Source: Candidatus Avelusimicrobium stercoris (GTDB lineage: Bacteria; Elusimicrobiota; Elusimicrobia; Elusimicrobiales; Elusimicrobiaceae). Taken from it: DNA of 27,592 nt. A model generated the notes under the pieces. The model saw only the letters and a program-made list of their open reading frames with translations. It searched no databases and was not told the origin of the DNA. This document shows positions 13,687 through 21,546 of the stretch, piece by piece; within the stretch, counting starts at the first letter, position 1; every line of letters starts with the position of its first letter. The stretch spans positions 1 through 27,592 of the forward strand of contig DJFE01000007.1 of assembly GCA_002432025.1 (NCBI GenBank), written 5' to 3'. The position numbers and the translations under genes were made by a program.

Positions 13687-14295
13687 ATGAAAGCCTTGCA
13701 TCCTAAACAAATGGAACTGTTGGAAATTTTAAAGAGTAATATTTCGGACCCGCTGACAATGGAAGAATTGGCTGACCGCTTAAACGTAAGCGGCAAAAGC
13801 GTGGTCTTTCATCACATTAAACAGTTGGAAAAAAAGGGCTTTTTAAAGCGCAATCCCGCCAACCCGCGCGACTATATTATTTTAAAGGACCCGGAGCGCA
13901 ACGTCATTTATCTAAATATGTACGGTATGGCAAAATGCGGCCCCGAGGGCACCCTTTTGGACGGCACCCCCACGCGTATTGTGCCCGTGGACCCAAGTAT
14001 GATTTATTTCCCTGCCTGTAAGGGCTTTATGGTGGAAGCCAAGGGCGACTCTATGGAGAACCTTATTTCCCCGCACGATTGGCTGATTGTGGAGCAAAAC
14101 CACCAGCCAAAAAACAAAGATGTAGTGGTTTGCGTGAACAATGGCGAAGTGATGGTAAAGCGTTTTACGCAAGACGGCGAGAACGTCATTTTGCAATCGG
14201 AAAACCCACGCTATAACCCCATTGTAGCCGATAAAACGGCCTTCCGCGTGGAAGGTATCGTGCGCAGTATTATTAAACGCAACGTAAGTTGCTAA
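13687..14295 (+). CDS. lexA: LexA repressor (SOS regulator)
   Basis: A 202-residue two-domain repressor-protease. The N-terminal winged helix-turn-helix (1-65) has TMEELADRLNVSGKSVVFHH as the HTH. The C-terminal S24 peptidase domain has the nucleophile Ser122 in GDSMENL and the general-base Lys158 in GEVMVKRF, the usual LexA dyad. RecA-stimulated self-cleavage normally occurs at Ala-Gly; here the corresponding site reads AKCGPEG, Cys84-Gly85, the dipeptide used by UmuD. Recognition residues differ from the E. coli type, in keeping with the different operator just upstream. The Shine-Dalgarno is AAAGGAA. It is a single-gene transcript ending at the terminator 14347-14376, and probably represses itself. 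Confidence 0.95.
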   Translation: MKALHPKQMELLEILKSNISDPLTMEELADRLNVSGKSVVFHHIKQLEKKGFLKRNPANPRDYIILKDPERNVIYLNMYGMAKCGPEGTLLDGTPTRIVPVDPSMIYFPACKGFMVEAKGDSMENLISPHDWLIVEQNHQPKNKDVVVCVNNGEVMVKRFTQDGENVILQSENPRYNPIVADKTAFRVEGIVRSIIKRNVSC

Positions 14296-14346
14296 CCTCC
14301 TGCTGTCTCGGGTGCCGAAACCCGGGGCAATTAGTCGTAACCTCAC

Positions 14347-14376
14347 CCCCCGCGTTTGCTGGCGCGGGGGCTTTTT
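14347..14376 (+). terminator. Rho-independent terminator of lexA
   Basis: CCCCCGCG (14347-14354) pairs with CGCGGGGG (14363-14370), loop TTTGCTGG, followed by CTTTTT. It is 50 nt after the lexA stop. Confidence 0.85.
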
Positions 14377-14482
14377 ACGGGCATAAAACCCCGAAAGCAC
14401 GCCTAGTGTAGCCCAGTAAGATATGCCCCAAACTCAAAAACAGCCCAACACCAGCCGCGCCGCGTCCAGCCAAATGTGCACA

Positions 14483-14515
14483 AAAAACCCCGCCCTAGTA
14501 AGGGGCGGGGTTTTT
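14483..14515 (-). terminator. Rho-independent terminator of the glycogen-binding-like gene (bidirectional)
   Basis: AAAAACCCCGCCC pairs with GGGCGGGGTTTTT around a short loop. With A and T runs on both sides it can act on both strands. It lies 14 nt after the minus-strand stop at 14529. Confidence 0.88.
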
Positions 14516-14528
14516 AAAAAAACAGTTG

Positions 14529-15161
14529 TTATTTGACGATTAACAGCGAGCGTCCGTCTTTTTCTTGCGAGTACGGGTCCAAGGTGTTTTGACCGTCCAC
14601 CACATACAAGAATTTATAAGTGCCGGGCGCAATGGAAAGGGTGGTTTCCCAATACCCGTTGCGTTTTTTAAGCGCTTGGGGCTTAGCCATTGTAAAACCG
14701 CTCACAATCGCCACTTTTTTGCCTTCACCATACCAGCGGAAGGTTACGCGGCGGTATTTGCCACCATTAGAAGAAGCAATAATTACGCTCTTTTTGGCCT
14801 CTTGCTTCACTTCGGGGGCCGGTTCAACTTTGGCGGGCTCTTCGGCCTTCTTTTCCTCTTGCTCAATCACGGCCGTAACCGGGATTTCCACCGGGGCCGC
14901 CGCCGGAGCATTATCCTCTACGGGTTTATTTTCTTCCACTAGCACAGGCTCGCTGGCTTGCGGGAGTTCAGACGTTTGCACCGTTTCGGCCTGTTCGGCA
15001 CGTGGGGCATTGGCCGGCGCATCAAATACGCGCCCGGAAAAGTGTTTATAGATAAAATAACCGAAAACACACAGGAAGATAATGTCTATAATAATCAGAA
15101 ACAGCCACAAATCTTTATTTCCGGCAGGTTTTACGTCCAAATCTAAATTTTCGTTTTCCAT
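14529..15161 (-). CDS. Membrane-anchored protein with a C-terminal glycogen-binding (CBM48-like) domain
   Basis: A 210-residue protein in three parts: a cytoplasmic acidic N-terminus (1-17), one membrane helix (about 18-39, LWLFLIIIDIIFLCVFGYF), a Pro/Ala/Glu-rich linker (45-125) and a compact beta domain (about 130-210). The domain has the CBM48/AMPK-beta pattern: VTFRWYGEGKKVAIVSGF, then NGYWETTLSIAPGTYKFLYVVDG and a final DPYSQEK. In AMPK-beta and isoamylase N-domains this fold binds glycogen or alpha-glucans. Topology places the domain outside the cytoplasm if the positive-inside rule holds (Lys-rich segment after the helix makes this uncertain). The start has AGGA 7 nt upstream. It lies just downstream of tRNA-Gly, perhaps sharing its transcript. 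Domain fold is likely; ligand is inferred. Confidence 0.8.
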   Translation of the reverse strand: MENENLDLDVKPAGNKDLWLFLIIIDIIFLCVFGYFIYKHFSGRVFDAPANAPRAEQAETVQTSELPQASEPVLVEENKPVEDNAPAAAPVEIPVTAVIEQEEKKAEEPAKVEPAPEVKQEAKKSVIIASSNGGKYRRVTFRWYGEGKKVAIVSGFTMAKPQALKKRNGYWETTLSIAPGTYKFLYVVDGQNTLDPYSQEKDGRSLLIVK

Positions 15162-15180
15162 AATAGTTCCTGATTAAAAA

Positions 15181-15251
15181 AGCGGGCGAAGGGAATCGAA
15201 CCCTCGTCTAAAGCTTGGGAAGCTTCCATTCTACCATTGAACCACGCCCGC
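15181..15251 (-). tRNA. tRNA-Gly (anticodon CCC)
   Basis: A 71-nt tRNA on the minus strand. Its acceptor stem is GCGGGCG / CGCCCGC (15245-15251, 15182-15188), its D arm contains GGTTCAATGGTAGAA, and its anticodon loop is TTCCCAA giving CCC. Its T loop is TTCGATT. The CCA tail is not encoded; a run of T follows directly. It reads GGG glycine codons. Confidence 0.95.
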
Positions 15252-15302
15252 ATAGCGGAGTCCGCACATTTATTTTAGCAAATTTTAGGCGGATGTACAC
15301 AA

Positions 15303-16817
15303 CTATTTAATATGCTGTGCCCGTAAATCCAGTGTCTTGATAAACGCCAGGGCCTCTTGGCGGTTTGTTACTTTTCCTTCCACCTGCGCCACGGAAACGG
15401 CTTCCAAAATCTCGCCGATTTTAGGGCTGGGCGGCAGGGATAATTCGTCCATTACGTCGCGCCCGGTAATCAGCCGCGTAGGCTGAACCTTTTTGGGTTG
15501 GTCAAAATACTTATGCAGTAATAACGTAAGCACCTGCATATGGCGCAAGGTTTTGCCCACATTGGCCGTCTGCTGCGCGCGGGCAATACTCATCAGCCGC
15601 TCGCCGCTCTTGGGCATAATGCGCTTTAACTGCGCGTCCGTAACGTAACTGGTGTAATCGGCCCAGCACAGCAAAAGCATCGGCACGCCGGCCTCGCCCA
15701 AATCGCGGAAGAAGTGATAGGCGCCCTTGTCGGTTATTACGTCGTTGCTGGCAAGATTGGACGGGCGCAAATGCTCGCCAATCATCGCGCAAATCAAGCG
15801 GATATCGGCCCGGCTGTAATGCAAGCGCTCCAACACCACCTTCGCCATTTTTGCCCCCCGTTCCTCGTGATAGAAAAAGCGCAACCGGTCCCCCACCTTT
15901 TTGGCGGTGGCGGGTTTGGCGATATCGTGCAAAAGGGCCGTCATTTTATAAAGGGCCTTATGTTGGGCAAGCGGGGCCAGTTTGGCCGCATATTTGGGGA
16001 ACGCCTTTTGCAAGTGGTCCAGCAAATATTCCATCCGCTTAAAAACGTCCAGCGTATGCTTTAATACGCCGCCCTTGCCGTAATAGACTTCGGCGCACTC
16101 TCTTTGGGCTTCCAATTCGGGGAACAAGGCGGTCAGCAGGCCACACTCATCCATTAAAAGCAAATTTTCATACGCCTTAGACGTGGCAAACAGCCGCTCC
16201 AACTCCTCGCGCACACGTTCACCAGCCGACTGAACAATAAGAGCGCGGTCCTTTTTGATTTGCGCCAAGGTGCGGGGAGAAATGGAAAAGCCCAACTCCG
16301 CAGACGAGCGGAACGCGCGGAGCATACGAAGCGGGTCCTCTTTAAATACGCGCGGATTGTTTTCGTCAATGACCCTATCCGCCACCGCCTGCAAGCCGCC
16401 GCTTACATCTACAATATTTTTGCGTTGCAGACGTTTTAAAATCACGCGGGCGGTGCCGTCTTTATGCGGCGTAATTTCTATTTGCGGCAGCGCGGACACG
16501 GGATACGCCAGCGCATTAAAGGAAAAATCACGGCGAAGCAGGTCCGCCTTTAAATCTTTGCCTTGGTAGGCGGTTAAATCTATTTGGATTTTGTCTTTGT
16601 GCGTTACCAAACGCCACACGCCAAACTCGGGGTCCATTTCAAACGAGGCTGCCTTCAAACGGCGAGCCAATTCCAACGCCGCCGGCTTTACATCTTCGGG
16701 CGGCAGGGTAATGTCCAGGTCGGAGGATTGGCGTTTTAGCAAACTGCTACGCACAATTCCCCCCACATAATGCGCCTGGGGAATTACCTCGTTTAAAATA
16801 CGGGCCAAATCAAGCAA
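15303..16817 (-). CDS. CCA-adding tRNA nucleotidyltransferase with HD domain
   Basis: A class II polymerase of about 504 residues that adds or repairs the 3' CCA of tRNAs. Counting from the TTG start, the head domain shows GGIVR (19-23), the metal-binding DLD (33-35) and RRDFSFNA (95-102); neck/body helices and an HD region follow (LKHTLDVFKR and ALLHDIAKPAT), as in the longer bacterial CCA/poly(A) polymerase family. An ATG at 16868 would give 17 extra residues but has no spaced Shine-Dalgarno. The TTG at 16817 has GGAGG six bases upstream and overlaps the upstream stop by 8 bp, so I prefer it. Co-translated with the acyl-CoA ligase. Both tRNAs in this window lack encoded CCA and so need this enzyme. 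Pure A-adding or poly(A) activity cannot be excluded. Confidence 0.92.
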   Translation of the reverse strand: MLDLARILNEVIPQAHYVGGIVRSSLLKRQSSDLDITLPPEDVKPAALELARRLKAASFEMDPEFGVWRLVTHKDKIQIDLTAYQGKDLKADLLRRDFSFNALAYPVSALPQIEITPHKDGTARVILKRLQRKNIVDVSGGLQAVADRVIDENNPRVFKEDPLRMLRAFRSSAELGFSISPRTLAQIKKDRALIVQSAGERVREELERLFATSKAYENLLLMDECGLLTALFPELEAQRECAEVYYGKGGVLKHTLDVFKRMEYLLDHLQKAFPKYAAKLAPLAQHKALYKMTALLHDIAKPATAKKVGDRLRFFYHEERGAKMAKVVLERLHYSRADIRLICAMIGEHLRPSNLASNDVITDKGAYHFFRDLGEAGVPMLLLCWADYTSYVTDAQLKRIMPKSGERLMSIARAQQTANVGKTLRHMQVLTLLLHKYFDQPKKVQPTRLITGRDVMDELSLPPSPKIGEILEAVSVAQVEGKVTNRQEALAFIKTLDLRAQHIK

Positions 16818-18432
16818 GGGGTTCCTCCGTGTTGGCTCCGCCACGCGCGGCCAATTTTGCAACGGCATCCTTGCGCAGTTCGCGTTTTAACACCTTGCGC
16901 AGGGCGTTTTTGGGTAGCGCTTCCACAAATTCAAAATCGCGCGGGCGTTTATAGTTATCCAAATGCGTTTTTAAGAATTTTCTAAATTCTGCGTCTGAAA
17001 GTTCCGCGCCTTCTTTTTTAACCACATACACCTTTACAAATTCGCCGCCGCGGCCGTCCGGCACGCCGATTACGGCGCACTCTTCCACCGCCGGATGCTC
17101 GCAAATGACGGCTTCCACCTGGGCCGAAAACACTTTTAGGCCCTTGATGATAATCATATCCTTCTTGCGGTCTTTAATAAAAATAAAACCGTCGTCGTCC
17201 ACCGTTACAATATCGCCGGTCTTAAACCAGCCGTCCTCGGTAAACGCATCGTGCGTGGCTTTTTCATTGCCCCAATACCCGCGGAACACGTTGGGCCCCT
17301 TTACGCACAGTTCGCCCTCGGCATTACGCGGCACTTCTTTGCCGTCGTCGTCCAGTACCAAGGTGCTGACCGCCGGGATAGCCGGGCCCACGGATTTAAT
17401 TTTTTGCAATTCTTCCGTGTTCACGCTGACGACAGGGCTCGTTTCGGTAAGGCCATAGCCTTCCAGTATCGGCACGCCGATTTTTTCTTCAAATCTGTCC
17501 TTAATTTCCTGCGTTAAGGGCGCCGCGCCGGATACGCCAAAGCGCACATTTTTAAACGGCCAGAAGCGCAGATAAAGGCGTTTTAGCCCCTTGGCTTCCT
17601 TGGAAAGCACCGCGTAAATCTGCGGGACCGCCAAAATAAGGGTTACCTTTTCCGTGCCCATTGCTCCCAACCATTTGCTGGCGGGCATTACATTGGCCAC
17701 GATAACTACTTTCAAGTTAAGATACAACGGGATAACTACGCAAGTGGTCCACGCAAAGGAGTGGAACATCGGCAGCAAGCACAGGAAGCAGTCGTTATCG
17801 TTAATTTTAAAAATCTGCGCGCACGAAATGACGTTAGAGGCCAAGTTGCCGTGCGTAAGCATAGCGCCCTTGGGCAGGCCCGTAGTGCCGGAAGTATAGA
17901 GAATAAAGGCCAAGTCTTCTAATCCCGCTTGGGGAGCGGCGGTTTCGTCGTGGAAGGTGGATTTATTAATTTCTTCCCAGAATTTTTGCACAACCGGGCA
18001 CTCCGCCGCGGAGGACGGAATTTCATCGGTCGTAAAAATATATTTTACGGTGGGCAAATTGGGCAGGCATTTTACATAATGGCGGATAAATTCGGCCTGC
18101 GTTACCACCGCAGAGGCCCCCGCGTTATTTAAAATGTATTCAATTTCCTCGGGTTTGGTAACCATAAAGTTCATCGGAATACACACTGCGCCCAACTTGT
18201 AGAGCCCAAAGTTGGCTACTACCGTATCAATAGAGTTGCGGTGCGCCACCGCCACACGGTCGCCCTTGCGGATACCGTGTTCAAAGAACATATCGGCCGC
18301 GCGGTCCACCTGCATTAAAAGTTCGTGATAGGAAACCTTTTTGCCGGTACCCGCTTCCACCAGGGCAATTTTGTCCGGAAAGCGGAAAGCACTATCGGCT
18401 AAGGCAGTATATAAGTCTTTACGGCGAATCAT
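16810..18432 (-). CDS. AMP-forming long-chain acyl-CoA ligase-like enzyme
   Basis: A 540-residue ANL-superfamily adenylating enzyme. The AMP-binding motif YTSGTTGLPKG is at 179-189, GYGLTETSP is near 330, the TGD hinge region is in GWFKTGDIV, and KDRKKDMIIIKG is the linker to the C-terminal lid. The catalytic C-terminal lysine is in PKNALRKVLKRE (the usual G before K is R here). Overall it resembles FadD-type fatty acid-CoA ligases, which activate a carboxylic acid with ATP and transfer it to CoA; the chain length is unknown. A GTG at 18438 also opens the frame, but AGAGG is correctly spaced for the ATG at 18432. It overlaps the CCA-enzyme start by 8 bp and follows the permease gene by 47 bp with no clear terminator. 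Confidence 0.9.
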   Translation of the reverse strand: MIRRKDLYTALADSAFRFPDKIALVEAGTGKKVSYHELLMQVDRAADMFFEHGIRKGDRVAVAHRNSIDTVVANFGLYKLGAVCIPMNFMVTKPEEIEYILNNAGASAVVTQAEFIRHYVKCLPNLPTVKYIFTTDEIPSSAAECPVVQKFWEEINKSTFHDETAAPQAGLEDLAFILYTSGTTGLPKGAMLTHGNLASNVISCAQIFKINDNDCFLCLLPMFHSFAWTTCVVIPLYLNLKVVIVANVMPASKWLGAMGTEKVTLILAVPQIYAVLSKEAKGLKRLYLRFWPFKNVRFGVSGAAPLTQEIKDRFEEKIGVPILEGYGLTETSPVVSVNTEELQKIKSVGPAIPAVSTLVLDDDGKEVPRNAEGELCVKGPNVFRGYWGNEKATHDAFTEDGWFKTGDIVTVDDDGFIFIKDRKKDMIIIKGLKVFSAQVEAVICEHPAVEECAVIGVPDGRGGEFVKVYVVKKEGAELSDAEFRKFLKTHLDNYKRPRDFEFVEALPKNALRKVLKRELRKDAVAKLAARGGANTEEPLA

Positions 18433-18479
18433 AAGCACCTCTTATATAAAAATATCCCTTTTCTAAATTTTAGTAAAAA

Positions 18480-19355
18480 TTAAGCCTGGCGGGGGTCCAA
18501 AATATCCCTAAAAGCGTCCCCTAACAGGTTCCAGCCCAATACAAACATAAAAATCGCACCGCCCGGCGCCACCACCGTGTACCAATAGGCAAACGGGTGG
18601 CCGGGAGTGCCGAGCACCCAGTTGCGCGCCATAGCGATTAACTGCCCCCAATCCGCCGTACCCGGTTGCGCCCCTAATCCCAAAAAGGAAAGGGAAGCCG
18701 CCGTCAATACCACATAGCCGATATCCAAACTGGCTACTACCACAGACGGATAAATGGAGTTAGGCAAAATATGCCGCAAGAGCACCCGCGGCCCACGCGC
18801 GCCCAAGGTGCGGGCGGCGGTTACATAGTCGCGTTGTTTGACGGACAAAATATCCCCGCGCACGAGGCGCGCATAAGACGGCCACGCTACGGCGGTAAGG
18901 GCTATCATCATATTTTTGATATCGGGCCCCAGCATAGCGGCAATTACCATAGCCAGCACCAGCGAAGGCACCGCAAACACCACATCTGTCAGACGCATTA
19001 AAATTTCGTCCAATTTTCCGCCGAAATACGCCGCGGCTCCCCCCACAAAAAGACCGATTAAAAAGGCAAAAAAGGTTACGGTCAGCCCGATTTTAAACGC
19101 AAGCCGCGTTCCCCACACTACGCCATAATACAGGTCGTACTGCTGTTCCGTAGTGCCGAACCAGTTTTGCGCGGAGGGCGGCTGGGGCGCAATTTGGTAA
19201 CTCTTTTGCGGCAGTTGGTAAGGGTTATTTGGGTTTTGCACCGGGGCCAGCCACGGGGCAAATAAGGCCACCAGCAAAAAGAAAACCACAATCACCAGCC
19301 CCAAGAGTGAGGTTTTATTGGTATAAATACGTTTTAAAAGGCGCTCACTAATCAT
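18480..19355 (-). CDS. Peptide ABC transporter permease, OppC/DppC type
   Basis: An inner-membrane permease of about 291 residues. A first membrane helix near the N-terminus (LLGLVIVVFFLLVALFAPWLAP) precedes a periplasmic segment (PYQLPQKSYQIAPQPPSAQNWFG), as in OppC/DppC. Five further helices carry the ATPase-coupling EAA loop (DYVTAARTLGARGPRVLLRHILPNSI). The longest frame starts at 19424, but that overlaps the OppB-type gene by 68 bp; the ATG at 19355 starts one base after the OppB stop and gives a normal N-terminus. It pairs with the next gene as a heterodimeric pore for peptides. Substrate range (di-, tri- or oligopeptide) cannot be told. Confidence 0.93.
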   Translation of the reverse strand: MISERLLKRIYTNKTSLLGLVIVVFFLLVALFAPWLAPVQNPNNPYQLPQKSYQIAPQPPSAQNWFGTTEQQYDLYYGVVWGTRLAFKIGLTVTFFAFLIGLFVGGAAAYFGGKLDEILMRLTDVVFAVPSLVLAMVIAAMLGPDIKNMMIALTAVAWPSYARLVRGDILSVKQRDYVTAARTLGARGPRVLLRHILPNSIYPSVVVASLDIGYVVLTAASLSFLGLGAQPGTADWGQLIAMARNWVLGTPGHPFAYWYTVVAPGGAIFMFVLGWNLLGDAFRDILDPRQA

Positions 19356-19356
19356 A

Positions 19357-20382
19357 TTAATCCAAGCGGATACGCGGGTCCACCGCGGTATATAAAATAT
19401 CCGAAAGTAAATTTCCCAACACAAACAGCACCGCCACCATTAAGGAAAACCCCAATATGCCCGCAATATCCAACTGCTGCGCGGCAATCACGCCAAAGCG
19501 GCCAATGCCGGGATAATCAAAAATCGTTTCCACAATTACAGTACCGCCCAAAAGGCGGATGAACTGGATACTCGCCAAGGTAATCACGGGGATAATGGCG
19601 TTCTTTCCGGCGTGCTTATAGACTATTTGCCATTTGGTAAGGCCTTTGGCGCGGGCGGTGCGGACATAGTCTTTATTCAACTCTTCCAGCATACTGGACC
19701 GCATTACGCGCACCATTAAGGCAAACGAACCGATACACAGCGTAACCGCCGGCAAAACCAAGTGGGATAGTGCGTCCCAAAACACGCGCAAATTGCCGTT
19801 TAACAAGGAATCCACCAGCAAAAAGCCCGTATAGATTTTAAACATTGGGCTATGGATAATCACATCCGTCTGCACGGAATACCCGCCGGGCGCAAACCAA
19901 CCCAACTGCCCGTAAAATACCATTAGTAAGATAAGCCCCAGTACAAATATCGGCAGTGAAAATCCCCCCACCGATATCAGGCGCGCAACTACATCCTTCC
20001 ACTCGTCCTTGTGTATAGCCGAGCCGCACCCGAACCATACGCCGAAGAAGACCACAAAAATAATGGTAACAAACGCCAGTTGTATGGTGGCGGGCAGGTA
20101 TTCCTTGATAGCCTTGGCTACGGGCATATTGGCGCTGGGGCTGTACCCCAAATCGCCGTGCGCCACATTTTTGAGCCACCGGCCGTACTGTTTAAATACG
20201 TTATCGCGCAAACCATATTCACGGATGACCTCTTCCAGCGCGCCCATTTGGCGCGGGTCCTTTACGTACAAAGAGGCACGCATTTCGGGGCTTAACCGCT
20301 GGGTTAAAAAGAACAGCAGGAAAGTTACCCCCAATACCACTAGGGGCAACAGCAAAAGCCGCCGAAAAATGTAATTTACCAT
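19357..20382 (-). CDS. Peptide ABC transporter permease, OppB/DppB type
   Basis: A 341-residue inner-membrane permease with about six helices. It has the family N-terminus (MVNYIFRRLLLLPLVVLGVTFLLFFL), a periplasmic region after helix 1 and the EAA coupling loop near 240-260 (KDYVRTARAKGLTKWQIVYKH). It ends VDPRIRLD, as typical for OppB/DppB. The Shine-Dalgarno AAAGGA is 6 nt before the ATG. It lies 10 bp after the PepT-like peptidase gene and 1 bp before the OppC-type gene, all in one operon. Confidence 0.95.
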   Translation of the reverse strand: MVNYIFRRLLLLPLVVLGVTFLLFFLTQRLSPEMRASLYVKDPRQMGALEEVIREYGLRDNVFKQYGRWLKNVAHGDLGYSPSANMPVAKAIKEYLPATIQLAFVTIIFVVFFGVWFGCGSAIHKDEWKDVVARLISVGGFSLPIFVLGLILLMVFYGQLGWFAPGGYSVQTDVIIHSPMFKIYTGFLLVDSLLNGNLRVFWDALSHLVLPAVTLCIGSFALMVRVMRSSMLEELNKDYVRTARAKGLTKWQIVYKHAGKNAIIPVITLASIQFIRLLGGTVIVETIFDYPGIGRFGVIAAQQLDIAGILGFSLMVAVLFVLGNLLSDILYTAVDPRIRLD

Positions 20383-20392
20383 AACTTATCCT

Positions 20393-21538
20393 TTATTTCT
20401 TATACGCCAGCACCGCGGAAAGGGCAATTTCAGCCGCAGCAAAAAATTCTTTTAAGAGCAAACTTTCCTTTACCGTGTGGCAGTCGCGGCACCCTACGCC
20501 CAAATTCGGCAAGGTAAAGCCTTTGCCGCTTAAAATATTCGCATCGCACCCGCCGCCGGACGCCACCGGGCTGATTTTTACGCCTTGGGCTTTGCCCGCC
20601 GCCAATATAGCCTTAACCATTGGGTGATTTTTGGGCACGTTGACGGCCGGATAGCGCGGCGTAACGGTAAACGTCAAAACGGGTTTATGCACTTTGCCGT
20701 TAATTTTTTTGGTATAGCGTTTGACGGCTTTTTCAAAGCAGGCCTTCATATGCGCGGTCTGTTTGTCCAGTTTGGCGTTCTGCAAACTGCGCGCTTCACC
20801 CTTCAAATAAATATCTTCGGTTACCGCATTAGTCAAATTACCGCCCTTGATAATGCCAAAGTTGGCTACCGTTTCTTTATCAATGCGGCCTAATTTCATA
20901 ATAGACAAGGCATAGGCGGCCACCTCAATGGCGGAAATACCCTTTTCGGGGCATACGCCCGCGTGCGCGCCAAGGCCTTTTATTTTTACTTCAATCGTAT
21001 TGACCGCAGGGCCCTGAATTAACAGTTCGTTTAATTCCTCATTATCCAAAATGATGCCCTCGCGGCCTTTGATTTTTTTAACGTCTAAATTTTTGGCTCC
21101 CGCCATACCGTTTTCTTCGGTCAATGTAAAAACGGCTTCCACGGGCGGGTGGGGCAATTTTTGCTCCTGCAAGGTTTTTAAAATTTCCAAAATAATCGCA
21201 ATGCCCGCTTTATCGTCCGCGCCTAAAACGGTGGTTCCGTCCGAGGTGATTTTATCCTTCTTCACCACGGGTTTAACGCCCTTGCCGGGCACCACCGTAT
21301 CCATATGCGAACTAAGTACAATGGACGCGCTTTTAATCGTGCCGGGCAAAAGGCCGATTACGTTGCCTTGCGCGGTGGTGTTGTATTTTTTCCCGGCGTT
21401 ATCCACCTGCACCTTACAGCCGAGTTCCTTTAATTTGGCGGCTAAAAATTGTTGGATGTCCTTTTCAAAAAAGGATTCGCTGTCAATCCGGGCAAGTTCT
21501 ACAAAGGTTTCTACCAAACGTTTTTGGTTAATCGTCAT
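20393..21538 (-). CDS. Cytosolic M20 peptidase, PepT/tripeptidase-like
   Basis: A 381-residue di-zinc aminopeptidase of the M20 family, without a signal peptide. Metal and catalytic residues are visible: SHMDTV (His78, catalytic Asp80), GADDKAG (bridging Asp108), TEENG (base Glu141, ligand Glu142), LDNEE (Asp165) and a late His in CRDCHTVKES. The GADDKAG and TEENG pattern resembles the PepT-like tripeptidase group (also YqjE-type), which remove N-terminal residues from short peptides. The gene lies inside the peptide-transporter operon, 8 bp after the ATPase gene and 10 bp before the permease, with AGGAG in front. Hydrolysis of imported peptides is therefore a strong contextual inference. Confidence 0.93.
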   Translation of the reverse strand: MTINQKRLVETFVELARIDSESFFEKDIQQFLAAKLKELGCKVQVDNAGKKYNTTAQGNVIGLLPGTIKSASIVLSSHMDTVVPGKGVKPVVKKDKITSDGTTVLGADDKAGIAIILEILKTLQEQKLPHPPVEAVFTLTEENGMAGAKNLDVKKIKGREGIILDNEELNELLIQGPAVNTIEVKIKGLGAHAGVCPEKGISAIEVAAYALSIMKLGRIDKETVANFGIIKGGNLTNAVTEDIYLKGEARSLQNAKLDKQTAHMKACFEKAVKRYTKKINGKVHKPVLTFTVTPRYPAVNVPKNHPMVKAILAAGKAQGVKISPVASGGGCDANILSGKGFTLPNLGVGCRDCHTVKESLLLKEFFAAAEIALSAVLAYKK

Positions 21539-21546
21539 AAGGGCTC

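Noticed and set aside
18433..18479. Terminator between the OppC-type gene and the acyl-CoA ligase
   Set aside because: The 47-bp gap is AT-rich but shows no GC stem followed by T residues, so the two operons may be joined.
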